From assembly GCA_023402845.1 (NCBI GenBank), contig JAEYFP010000053.1:43711-107710 (forward strand): a stretch of 64,000 nt of DNA, given 5' to 3'. The position numbers and the translations under genes were made by a program. This stretch comes from Bacillota bacterium (GTDB taxonomy: Bacteria > Bacillota > Clostridia > Lachnospirales > Lachnospiraceae). The notes under the pieces were generated by a model. It had not been told where the DNA came from and ran no database searches. It saw nothing but the letters and a program-made list of their open reading frames with translations. Below, piece after piece: positions 26,901-33,647 of this stretch. The stretch's first letter is position 1; each line of letters starts with the position of its first letter.

Positions 26901-29178
26901 CTACAGCGAAACATACACAATTACGGTTGCGGACTTTGAGGACGCGGCGGGCAATACGATTGACCCTAACCCTGCAACCTATTCCTTTACCACCAAAGCC
27001 CAGCCCGCAGGCCCGGATGTTTCGCCGTCAACCGTCAATCTTGATTTGAACGGCAACCCAACCGGAACACTGGACATCTCCCTTGGGCAATCCGGGAATC
27101 GGGCGGCGCAGGCAAGTATTGCGGTGGATTCCGGCAATGAAAGCGATATCTCGGTTTCTCCGGCTACACTGACCTCTGATGGAACCGTCACCGTTACCGG
27201 CTTGCAAACTGTAAGCAGCGCGGGCATTACAGTGACCTTCAGCGGCGGGGATTTGGTTTCGCCTACGGATATTCCCGTAACCGTGCATGTCGCCGACAGT
27301 ACGCCGTCACCGGCGACTGCCCATACCATAACCGTCCTGACCGGCGGCAACGGCACGGCCGCTGCGAATAAAACGACCGCAACCCAAGGCGAAACGGTGA
27401 CACTTACCGCAACGCCCGCCGGCGGCAGCTACTATTTTTCCCGTTGGGAGGTCGTCAGCGGCGGAGCCATTCTTTCGGGCAACAGCTTTGTGATGCCGGA
27501 TAACGACGTTACGATCAAAGCGCATTTTAGCAGGTACAGCAATGACGGCGGTTCCGACAGCTCCGATTCCAATCGGGGCACAACAGTTATCATTCCTCCC
27601 GCGATCCAGCCTGATTGGTCCACCATCGGCAGCGTTTCCGGCAAGGTGGCGGGAACCAATACGCAGAGAACCTTCACCGTGACCGACAGTATCGTGAAAG
27701 CCGCCCTTGAAAAAGCGCAGGCGGAAGCAAAGAAGCAGAACCGTACCACCTACGGTGTGGGCGCGCAGATTGCGCTAGACACGCCCGCCACCGCAGGGCT
27801 GACTCTCACGCTGGAGCGCGCCGCCCTGAACCGGCTGGTGAGCGAAAAGGCAATGCAGTTTGAAATCGCGGGTGCGCCCATTTCCCTCACTTTTGACGCG
27901 CAGTCGCTTTCGGAAATCCAGAAACAAAGCACCGGCAACGTGACCATTACGGTAAAGCCAACAACAGTTAAGGGAGTTCGCAATGCCTATGATATCACTC
28001 TGACCACTGTGAAGGACGGCAAAACCGTGAGCATCACAAACCTTGGCACAGGCTCCGCAACCCTGTCCATCCCCAGCACACCGGGCAAAAACGAAGCGGC
28101 AGGCTACCTCTACGCCGTGTATGTGGATGGAGCGGGAAAAATCAACCGCATTGCGGATTCGACCTATGACGCAAACAGCGGCAGTGTGATTTTCAGCACC
28201 AATCATTTCTCGGTATACGGTGTGGGTTATACGGCTCCATCTGCCAAATTTACCGACATCGGCAGCCATTGGGCAAAGGAATCCATTGACTATGTAGTCG
28301 GCAGGGGGCTTCTTTCAGGCACTTCGGAAACCACCTTTGCACCCGACACCGCCATGACGCGGGGAATGCTGGTAACGGCCCTCGGCAGACTGGCAGGCGT
28401 GGACACGAAAGCCTATACCACGGGCAGCTTCACCGATGTGAAAGCGGACAGCACTTTCCGTCCGTATATTGAGTGGGCATACAGTAAGGGCATCATTCAG
28501 GGCATCGGCGACAGCCAGTTTGCTCCCGACCGGGCGATTACCCGGCATGAAATCGCGGTGATTCTGCAAAACTACGCCAAGGCCGTCGGCTACAAGCTGC
28601 CGGTCACCCGCACCGAAGCTATCTTTGCGGATGCTTCTTCCATCGGCAGCACTTACAAAACAGCAGTGACAGCCATGCAGCAGGCAGGCATCATAATGGG
28701 CGGCAGCGGAAATAAGTTTAATCCCAAATCCAGCGCCACCCGCGCAGAGGTTTCCTCCATGCTGCACCGTTACATCAAGCTGACCATTGATCCCGCCACC
28801 GCGCAGGGCTGGGCGAAAAACGATGACGGCCAGTTCCTGTACTACAAGGACGGCAAAGCCCTTACCGACACACAGACCATAGACGGCGTAAAGTATTACT
28901 TCAACGACAACGGCACGCTGAAAACAGGGTGGATCAAGGATAATACCGGAAACAGGCATTTCTATTCCGGCAACATCCTGCTGGTCGGCTGGTGGAATTT
29001 GGGTGCAAACGGCAACAACAAACGCTATTACTTCGACACCTACGGCAACATGATCACCGGCAAATGGCTCCAGATTGACGGCAAGTGGTATTACTTCTAC
29101 GCAGACGGCACTCTGGCAGTCAGTACCGAAATCGACGAGTACGAGGTCGATGAAAACGGCGTGAGAAAAAACAAGTAA
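23980..29178 (+). CDS. Large modular surface protein: DUF6273-like, Ig-like, SLH and cell-wall-binding repeats
   Basis: This 1732-residue secreted protein has a signal peptide (residues 1-33, ending TVFA), an acidic low-complexity stretch (about 40-190), and a first DUF6273-like domain (about 240-470) ending in WWLRSPG...AVRPAFHLNL. A beta-rich module (500-615) leads to a second DUF6273-like domain (620-817). Then come a carboxypeptidase-regulatory-like module (about 825-900), a Big_5-type Ig domain (905-1005), further beta modules, an InlB-type repeat (1110-1185), three SLH domains (about 1420-1600, e.g. FTDIGSHWAKESIDYV) and choline/glucan-binding-type repeats (1607-1725). Having both SLH and wall-binding repeats is unusual. 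ATG at 23980 has GGAGGA. Base use is GC-rich relative to neighbours. It probably binds an unknown ligand at the cell surface. Confidence 0.9.
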   Translation: MNKAINKPGKRLLSLALAVLLVLGTLPQTVFAVGESEDGTIIAFEPLEDSVKNQAVPLGSSLENLNLPASLMATVEVETSAEQADSDSGSVQDSGAPAQENAAETNTELQDGDTTGEDSVSGNNAPGSDADDTVGTQKTVSVPVLEWISEPEYDPESTGTYVFTPVLDEAWSHAEDVELPTITVEVKVEASPVFRSMLASSGSTGVNLGISPVLAVQRENPQPETEATAESSPTLTQSTTVWYGGYQWVVIGWDGEGVAPEGGMATLLFANANTTKPSRSQFHGSSNQYADSTLQAAMNSFYNNLPEKEQGAIATRNLSGNSGNFSLNDYDGIDTASFISAAGSVNESTYIKEYYVSNTNTFDWYAYHALRTLESGHIGSAKYTGSYVPDNIAGSDTIGENFWPLSVAEASLLDGSIRAYGYSWWLRSPGYNDSYAAFVSSGGYVNAGGGSANSDYAVRPAFHLNLASALFASDVSGANVKSTAVGDNLSPAKPVTQNLKFTMLDTSNLNLTVTDTDAVTAAPGGTVNIPYTGAVTGTDKYVSAVLTDGDTDEVLYYGKLADLTGGSGASGTASFDVLDGLAAGSYTLKLFNEECNGNYETDFASEPVEINLTVTSGNDNFAVGTWTGENGHRYVEFGDMVWRILEVTESDTDNPGKKTALLLAEESVGSRHFHTTRNSGGDNDWNTSDIKAWLNNEICTKNNNNYTSNGFMSRFSDDEKAAIVTASYTYGGNYIGSGTTGSSKVFLLSTDEANNAVYFDDNADRAIGDYWWLRTPGKEDDYAAVVSYDGYVNANGDDMDWSDAVRPALKINLASSIFTSKNPLVQADIMVESDSTPVEGASISFSGASAPDGAILSGGEGKAIAYLERDESYTMTVSKTGYEPYTATIEITQANQLIHVNLTPSDTTPPTVESITPANDATGVEQSGNIVITFSEPMKTSEGTVSLDNSIGTLSGTWNTPTNTIFTVPYSGLAYSETYTITVADFEDAAGNTIDPNPATYSFTTKAQPAGPDVSPSTVNLDLNGNPTGTLDISLGQSGNRAAQASIAVDSGNESDISVSPATLTSDGTVTVTGLQTVSSAGITVTFSGGDLVSPTDIPVTVHVADSTPSPATAHTITVLTGGNGTAAANKTTATQGETVTLTATPAGGSYYFSRWEVVSGGAILSGNSFVMPDNDVTIKAHFSRYSNDGGSDSSDSNRGTTVIIPPAIQPDWSTIGSVSGKVAGTNTQRTFTVTDSIVKAALEKAQAEAKKQNRTTYGVGAQIALDTPATAGLTLTLERAALNRLVSEKAMQFEIAGAPISLTFDAQSLSEIQKQSTGNVTITVKPTTVKGVRNAYDITLTTVKDGKTVSITNLGTGSATLSIPSTPGKNEAAGYLYAVYVDGAGKINRIADSTYDANSGSVIFSTNHFSVYGVGYTAPSAKFTDIGSHWAKESIDYVVGRGLLSGTSETTFAPDTAMTRGMLVTALGRLAGVDTKAYTTGSFTDVKADSTFRPYIEWAYSKGIIQGIGDSQFAPDRAITRHEIAVILQNYAKAVGYKLPVTRTEAIFADASSIGSTYKTAVTAMQQAGIIMGGSGNKFNPKSSATRAEVSSMLHRYIKLTIDPATAQGWAKNDDGQFLYYKDGKALTDTQTIDGVKYYFNDNGTLKTGWIKDNTGNRHFYSGNILLVGWWNLGANGNNKRYYFDTYGNMITGKWLQIDGKWYYFYADGTLAVSTEIDEYEVDENGVRKNK
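25249..25398 (+). repeat. DUF6273-like variable segment, copy 1
   Basis: This segment encodes WWLRSPG to AVRPAFHLNLAS. It is the same length as copy 2 at 26290-26439 and aligns with it without gaps. Conserved framework codons alternate with codons that differ, many of them keeping a third-position C (for example AGC against TAC, GGC against GAC, GGC against AAC). Confidence 0.8.
26290..26439 (+). repeat. DUF6273-like variable segment, copy 2
   Basis: Paralogue of 25249-25398. It encodes WWLRTPG to AVRPALKINLAS. The middle shared stretch GGCTACGTCAACGCG is identical in both copies, whereas the flanking codons differ mostly in their first two bases. Confidence 0.8.
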
Positions 29179-29196
29179 CAGTCAAGATAACAAAAT

Positions 29197-29234
29197 AGTG
29201 TGTAGGGCTGATTTTACCCTGCACACTTTTTTTG
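29197..29234 (+). terminator. Terminator after the large surface protein
   Basis: An 11-bp stem AGTGTGTAGGG / CCCTGCACACT is followed by a run of seven T. Confidence 0.9.
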
Positions 29235-29264
29235 CCCAAGATTACTGTTGTATATTGGTGCTTG

Positions 29265-29522
29265 ATGCTGTTATATTCAGGAATTGTATTTGGAATCCTT
29301 GGTACGGACGGAGCAAATTGTATGATACAAACCAGTCCGGGTGGATGGAAAAGTTTCTATAATCTGACCTATGCAGAATTATACGGCTTAACTTTAGTCG
29401 GAGGGTATCTTGGAAATATAGTTATATTAGCAGTGCCAATTCTTTTATGCATGTATACCGTTACATTTGCGTTGGTTTGTCCGTTCATTATTCGGGTTTA
29501 TAAAAAAACACAGATTAAATAA
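29265..29522 (+). CDS. Small membrane protein of unknown function
   Basis: This short hydrophobic protein has about 85 residues from the ATG at 29265, with up to three membrane segments (the last near residues 45-78, with the region VILAVPILLCMYTVTFALV). No ribosome binding site is evident, and a longer opening from TTG at 29232 lies within the T-run of the preceding terminator. It may therefore be the tail of a truncated gene at the right edge of the acquired segment. No homologue is recognised. DNA from 29523 to 29765 is AT-rich and I see no convincing gene in it. Confidence 0.4.
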   Translation: MLLYSGIVFGILGTDGANCMIQTSPGGWKSFYNLTYAELYGLTLVGGYLGNIVILAVPILLCMYTVTFALVCPFIIRVYKKTQIK

Positions 29523-29765
29523 ATGCTCAATGGTGACTCATTGCGGGCTTATGAGAATTCGCATTTGAAAAGCATAAATAATTTTAAAAAGTATAATAAT
29601 AATGTAACAGTTAACCGATATAATAATTGTAGCAAAGTGCAGTCACGGATGACACCAAGGTTCTACAGAATTGATCTGTTGGATTTTAGTGTTATTTTTT
29701 TATATCTCTTATGAACAGGGGGATTGGTGACAAAATTTCAAAAATCAGCAGGGGGAAATATTGTT

Positions 29766-30167
29766 ATGAAGATAACGATTGATCATGATCCTTATTATAA
29801 TACTATGATTGGAAATCAACAAAAAAACATAAGGAAAGATCAATTTTTAGAGTTACTAAATGACAAGCAGAGTAAAAGTGAAGCAACCAGGGATGAATAC
29901 AAAAAAATGGAGACATTGCCTTGTGAGAAAACGCAAACAGACTCTCAAATTATAGTAAAAGCAGATGGGTCAAGAGTATTGGTGATGACAATAAGAATCG
30001 CCGGCATGGAAACAACAATGAGTCTGGAACTATCAAAACCGACTCAATTGCAAAATGATATACAAAATGATGAAAAACAAGACGATGAGAAACAAGACGA
30101 TGGGGATATGAGGCCAGATCATTTATCAGAGATTTGTGAGTATGAGAGCAGTTTACATTTAAGATGA
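29766..30167 (+). CDS. Hypothetical protein
   Basis: This 133-residue protein is not recognised. It is predicted soluble, with no signal peptide or membrane helix. It starts MKITIDHDPYYNTMIG, has a predicted strand pair in the middle (SQIIVKADGSRVLVMTIRIA) and a C-terminal repeat of QNDEKQDDEKQDD. ATG at 29766 has GGGGGA upstream. It lies 45 bases ahead of the next unknown gene in the same orientation, so the two are probably co-transcribed. Confidence 0.6.
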   Translation: MKITIDHDPYYNTMIGNQQKNIRKDQFLELLNDKQSKSEATRDEYKKMETLPCEKTQTDSQIIVKADGSRVLVMTIRIAGMETTMSLELSKPTQLQNDIQNDEKQDDEKQDDGDMRPDHLSEICEYESSLHLR

Positions 30168-30212
30168 TGCTGCATGAAAGATTAGAAAATATATAAAAAC
30201 AGGAGGGTACCA

Positions 30213-30812
30213 ATGTTCATAGAAAATAATCTGGGGGCATCCGCTGCCTATACATACAGCAGCAGGAAGGTGACGGGATCAGGAACAGATAATACGGAAA
30301 CGCTGGAGGAATATCAATCCAGAATCCAAGAGGCAATTAATAAAATACCATTTCACCCTTCACATAGAAAAATTACAGAAACGCTTGTTATATCAGAAGA
30401 GGGATATCAGGCGATGAAGGATGATCCGGAATATGAAAAGTGGGTACTTGCCAATATTAAAGAGAACCGCTCGGTGGATTTATCAATGATGACGAGCAGG
30501 AAGGATTATCTTCGCGGCACAGATTATGAATATTTTGGTGCGACAAAGGAGGAGTACAGAGGGCAGGGAGATAATCAATGGGACTATTCAAAATCTTCTT
30601 CCGGTTCTTCTGCAAAGAAAAATAAAAAAACAGGTATCCTAAATAGCAGTACAGATAATACGGAGCTATGGGAGCAGATTAGATATCAGCGTGCATGTGC
30701 CCGGGAAGAACGTAATGAGGAATATTTTTCCCATAAACTGGAGCTTGAACAAAGGAATCGGGAACGCGCGGAAGAATCCTATACCAAAAATTTTATCTTC
30801 GATAGTGAATAA
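30213..30812 (+). CDS. Hypothetical protein, Lachnospiraceae-type
   Basis: This 199-residue protein has no recognised domain, membrane helix or signal peptide. The start at 30213 has AGGAGGG. A central motif TLVISEEGYQAMKDDPEYEK followed by WVLANIKENRSVDL, and a highly charged helical C-terminus, recall small uncharacterised proteins common in Lachnospiraceae, but I cannot name the family. It is followed by an intrinsic terminator and so closes a two-gene unit with the gene at 29766. Confidence 0.7.
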   Translation: MFIENNLGASAAYTYSSRKVTGSGTDNTETLEEYQSRIQEAINKIPFHPSHRKITETLVISEEGYQAMKDDPEYEKWVLANIKENRSVDLSMMTSRKDYLRGTDYEYFGATKEEYRGQGDNQWDYSKSSSGSSAKKNKKTGILNSSTDNTELWEQIRYQRACAREERNEEYFSHKLELEQRNRERAEESYTKNFIFDSE

Positions 30813-30837
30813 GAAAATCGTGGCGGGAACTATAAAG

Positions 30838-30866
30838 AAAATTGCGGAGAAATCCGCAATTTTTTA
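30838..30866 (+). terminator. Terminator ahead of the tetR-type operon
   Basis: The stem AAATTGCGGA / TCCGCAATTT around a GAAA tetraloop is followed by T residues. Confidence 0.9.
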
Positions 30867-30907
30867 TAGGAGAGCTTTTGTTATGAAACGTTAGCAAAGG
30901 AGTAATA

Positions 30908-30955
30908 TTGACACGCTGAACAATGTTCAGTATAATGATATTGAACATTGTTCAA
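30908..30955 (+). promoter_or_regulatory. Promoter with two TetR-type operators
   Basis: A consensus TTGACA (30908-30913) and TATAAT (30931-30936) are separated by 17 bases. A 13-base inverted repeat TGAACAATGTTCA (30917-30929) fills the spacer and a 15-base one, TTGAACATTGTTCAA (30941-30955), lies just after the -10. Both share the half site TGAACA, so the downstream TetR protein very likely represses its own operon here. Confidence 0.9.
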
Positions 30956-30965
30956 GGAGGAGAAA

Positions 30966-31589
30966 ATGAATGATACAAATAGTACCAGGGAAGTCATAAT
31001 CAGCGTTGCGACAGAAATGATTCAGGCGAGCGGCGGAAATCTTCAGGAAATTACTTCCCGCAGGATTGCGGAACGATCGGGAGTGGGACTCGGACTTATT
31101 AATTATCACTTTGGAAGTAAAGAGAATCTTATTGCGATCTGCGTCCAACGGATTATCAATCAGGTTGTGATGTGCTTTTCCCCGATTCAAAAGTATGAAA
31201 AAGAAAATAACGGACTGACGGATAAGGAACGGCTGGCAGACTGGGCAAAGCAGGTTTATGATTTCCTGTTCGGGAACCGTGCCATTTCTTATATCTCAAT
31301 TCTCGGAGATATGAAGAATTATCACAAACAGAGTAATTCCGTCTATACGCAAAAGGGTTTTTCCAGAGCAATCAGAAGCGATATGGACGAGGAAACGAAG
31401 CAAACACTGGTATTTATACTTACCTCGGCCATGCAGATCGCATTTTTAGCAGGAAATTCTTCAAAGGAAATTTTGGGATACGATCTTACTATGAAGGAGC
31501 AGAGGGATGCTTATATTGATAAAGTGATAGAAATTCTTTTTGAAGGAGCACTTGACAGATTGAAAGAGTATGGGGATGAAAAAAAATAG
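30966..31589 (+). CDS. TetR-family transcriptional regulator
   Basis: This 207-residue repressor has the typical N-terminal helix-turn-helix of TetR (ITSRRIAERSGVGLGLINYH, then FGSKENLIAICV) and a helical C-terminal ligand domain. The start at 30966 is set by AAGGAGGA overlapping the second operator half. Its ligand is unknown. It is co-transcribed with a membrane protein 10 bases downstream, which is probably the regulated function. Confidence 0.92.
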   Translation: MNDTNSTREVIISVATEMIQASGGNLQEITSRRIAERSGVGLGLINYHFGSKENLIAICVQRIINQVVMCFSPIQKYEKENNGLTDKERLADWAKQVYDFLFGNRAISYISILGDMKNYHKQSNSVYTQKGFSRAIRSDMDEETKQTLVFILTSAMQIAFLAGNSSKEILGYDLTMKEQRDAYIDKVIEILFEGALDRLKEYGDEKK

Positions 31590-31599
31590 GAGGGATTAT

Positions 31600-32217
31600 A
31601 TGAACAGAAAAATTGGAATGTTCGCAGCAGCAGTCAATGTGATGGCAGTAACGGGCTTTGCATTGACGATGGCGGCCGGAAGTGATTTTGGAGGTTATCT
31701 GACTTCTATTTTTATCGCATTGGGCTTTGTTCCGATGATGTGTGCTTTTTGTCTGCTTGCGAAGCAGGAGGCAAAGCTGGCCGGTTACCTGTCAATGGTG
31801 TTTGCGGCGATATACGCGGCCATTATTTTACTCGTCTATTTTGCACAATGTACGACAGTACATAAGGGCGGCCTGTCAGAACAGGCGATGGACATTTTGG
31901 ATTACCGGATGTTCGGGCTTTTTTTTAATTATGATCTGTTGGGGTATGCATTGATGTCCTTGTCGACCTTTTTTGCAGGACTGACAATTGAGGGAGAGAC
32001 GCGGAGTGACCGATGGCTAAAAGCGCTGCTGTTGATACATGGCATTTTTTTTATTGCCTGCTTTCTCATACCGATGCTGGATGTTTTCTCTGCGGATCGT
32101 TCGTCTTCGGCATGGATTGGGACTGCAGTGCTGGAATTTTGGTGTATCTATTTTATTCCTATAGGAATTTTGTCATTTCAATATTTCAGAAAACAGGCAG
32201 TTCAATTCAAAAAATAA
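31600..32217 (+). CDS. Six-helix membrane protein in a TetR operon
   Basis: This 205-residue integral membrane protein has about six hydrophobic segments. It resembles the uncharacterised DUF4386-like/transporter-adjacent membrane proteins found next to TetR regulators in Clostridia, but I cannot assign a family securely. ATG at 31600 follows AGGAGGG. Location behind tetR suggests that its expression rises when the regulator binds its ligand, perhaps in response to a membrane-active compound. Confidence 0.75.
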   Translation: MNRKIGMFAAAVNVMAVTGFALTMAAGSDFGGYLTSIFIALGFVPMMCAFCLLAKQEAKLAGYLSMVFAAIYAAIILLVYFAQCTTVHKGGLSEQAMDILDYRMFGLFFNYDLLGYALMSLSTFFAGLTIEGETRSDRWLKALLLIHGIFFIACFLIPMLDVFSADRSSSAWIGTAVLEFWCIYFIPIGILSFQYFRKQAVQFKK

Positions 32218-32225
32218 AACTACCA

Positions 32226-32260
32226 TTGACATGTCACAGAGTACTCTATATAATAGAGTT
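32226..32260 (+). promoter_or_regulatory. Promoter with palindrome over the -10 box
   Basis: TTGACA (32226-32231) and TATAAT (32249-32254) have 17-base spacing. The inverted repeat ACTCTA-TATAA-TAGAGT (32244-32260) covers the -10 exactly, a likely binding site for the winged-helix regulator encoded second in this operon. Confidence 0.85.
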
Positions 32261-32278
32261 AAAGAAAGGAGTACTACT

Positions 32279-32992
32279 ATGAATAGTGATATCAAATCAG
32301 CAATGGAAGATCTTTCATTTATCAAGGAGGTAATCGAGCGGACAAAAAAAGATTTTTCAAGAATTGCATTGTTTTTTATTTGGATTGGACTCATTAACAT
32401 TGGCAAATTTGCTTTGGAGCAGGTGATGTATGGAATCCGCAATATATATGGATATTCGTCGCCGGTATATGCGGTATCAGAAATATTATATCGATTATTG
32501 CCGCTCATTGCCTATGGTATTTGCTTCTTTATTTACTATAAAAAGATTAAATCATATCGCAATGATATCAGTATTGGAATGGTGAAGGTTTGGGGAGCCG
32601 TGCTTTTTCTTTCTCAATTGTTTCCCTATTTATATATACAATTTTTACATGCGGCATCAGATGCGGCTCTCAATGTTTTCTTCAGATGCGGAGAAATAAT
32701 TACGATTTTACCGGTTTTTATTGCTTTGCTGATGACGGGAATACTGACTGAGCATAAAATAATAACCATTGTGACGCTCCTGACAAGTATCTTTTATATG
32801 GCCCTGTTTGGCAGCATGAAGGAGATGGTGTATGGAACGATCGGCGGCACAGGGACACGGATATCAGTGAGCAGCATGCTGATCAAGATTATTATGACGT
32901 TTGGCATGCTGTTGATTGGATCTTATTTAAAAAGAGGAGCGGGAGAGAATGGAGATCAACGCGATACCGGAGGCGTTTCAGAGCAAGCTTAG
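32279..32992 (+). CDS. Membrane protein of unknown function
   Basis: This 237-residue protein has about six hydrophobic segments after a short amphipathic N-terminus. No family is recognised beyond membrane proteins paired with PadR- or ArsR-like regulators. ATG at 32279 has AAAGGAG. Its 3' end overlaps the following regulator gene by 44 bases in another frame, so the two are tightly linked. It may be a sensor or a protective membrane factor controlled by that regulator. Confidence 0.75.
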   Translation: MNSDIKSAMEDLSFIKEVIERTKKDFSRIALFFIWIGLINIGKFALEQVMYGIRNIYGYSSPVYAVSEILYRLLPLIAYGICFFIYYKKIKSYRNDISIGMVKVWGAVLFLSQLFPYLYIQFLHAASDAALNVFFRCGEIITILPVFIALLMTGILTEHKIITIVTLLTSIFYMALFGSMKEMVYGTIGGTGTRISVSSMLIKIIMTFGMLLIGSYLKRGAGENGDQRDTGGVSEQA

Positions 32993-33257
32993 ATTAGCGG
33001 TATTGTCCTCTTTATTGACCGGAAAGAAAACATTCAGGGATCTGAAAAAAATAACGGGGGCAACAGACGGAAATCTTGGCGCACAATTAAAGAAGCTGGA
33101 AGAAATGGGATATGTGGTGATTGACAAAGCATTTGTAAATGGTAAGCCCCAATCCACATGTGCACTCACTGGATATGGTAAAGTGCAATTTAAGGAGTAC
33201 GTGGAGCTGTTGGAGGAGTTGCTGAAAATGGGGGAAAAGGAATCGAGAGACAAGTAA
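32949..33257 (+). CDS. Winged-helix transcriptional regulator (HTH_34-like)
   Basis: This 102-residue DNA-binding protein consists of a single winged-helix domain: recognition region TFRDLKKITGATDGNLGAQL, then wing residues KAFVNGKPQSTCALT. This is typical of the small MarR/ArsR-related family with transcription factor-like wings. ATG at 32949 has AAAGAGGAG and lies within the end of the membrane-protein gene. It most likely binds the palindrome at 32244-32260 and controls this operon. The signal it responds to is unknown. Confidence 0.88.
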   Translation: MEINAIPEAFQSKLRLAVLSSLLTGKKTFRDLKKITGATDGNLGAQLKKLEEMGYVVIDKAFVNGKPQSTCALTGYGKVQFKEYVELLEELLKMGEKESRDK

Positions 33258-33300
33258 AATTTTAATGTGAAAAAGTTTGTAAAAATTTTTAAAATAAATA

Positions 33301-33329
33301 TTGACAAATGGCTAGTGTCAACATATAAT
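33301..33329 (+). promoter_or_regulatory. Promoter of the cysteine-attenuated operon
   Basis: TTGACA (33301-33306) and TATAAT (33324-33329), 17 bases apart. TTGACA and TGTCAA (33316-33321) form an inverted repeat that could be an additional operator. Confidence 0.85.
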
Positions 33330-33381
33330 CAATTCATAGTTATCATATATAAAAGATAGGAATTGAAAGGAGCATAATGAC

Positions 33382-33483
33382 ATGAAAAAAACAAGTGACA
33401 CAAGAGTAGTTAATTTTGAGATGTGTTGTTGCCGGGCTGCGTATGAAAATACAGTTCTGTTTTTTATGCATTATGATGCCTGA
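33382..33483 (+). CDS. Leader peptide with three consecutive cysteine codons
   Basis: A 33-codon open frame with a proper AAAGGAG ribosome binding site 9 bases upstream. It reads through residues EMCCCRAAY, with Cys codons TGT TGT TGC at 33424-33432, and ends at TGA 33481-33483. It lies between a strong promoter and an intrinsic terminator, ahead of a gene for sulfur amino-acid synthesis. This is the layout of an amino-acid attenuator. The ribosome is expected to stall at the Cys codons when charged tRNA-Cys is scarce. The peptide itself probably has no function. Confidence 0.85.
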   Translation: MKKTSDTRVVNFEMCCCRAAYENTVLFFMHYDA

Positions 33484-33538
33484 AAGAAATGCAGCCCTGA
33501 TAGGGAGCAGGTGCCATAGTGGCAGTTGCTCCCTTTTT
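33473..33538 (+). promoter_or_regulatory. Transcription attenuator: antiterminator and terminator
   Basis: Terminator: 33503-33515 (GGGAGCAGGTGCC) pairs with 33521-33533 (GGCAGTTGCTCCC) with 12 of 13 positions paired, followed by five T. Antiterminator: ATGATGCCTG (33473-33482, at the end of the leader frame) can pair with CAGGTGCCAT (33508-33517) in the terminator's 5' arm. A ribosome finishing the leader covers 33473-33482 and lets the terminator form; one stalled at the Cys codons leaves it free. A further pairing, GGGCTGC (33434-33440) with GCAGCCC (33491-33497), may add to the switch. Confidence 0.8.
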
Positions 33539-33647
33539 CGAATAGACAATCAGGGCAATTAGTGATACTATATTCCTATCAATGCACTAGGAATAATAAA
33601 ATTGAAAGAGATGGGCAGGAATGAGCACTGCCGGAAAGAAGGATACT

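Noticed and set aside
21704..29178. Reverse transcriptase of a diversity-generating retroelement next to the variable segments
   Set aside because: No open frame with a reverse-transcriptase motif is in this region or elsewhere in the window.
29523..29714. 63-residue open frame in AT-rich DNA
   Set aside because: No ribosome binding site, no hydrophobic or conserved pattern; likely chance opening.
33258..33647. T-box or SAM riboswitch ahead of O-acetylhomoserine sulfhydrylase
   Set aside because: No T-box consensus or SAM aptamer pattern was found; the leader peptide with Cys codons explains the terminator better.
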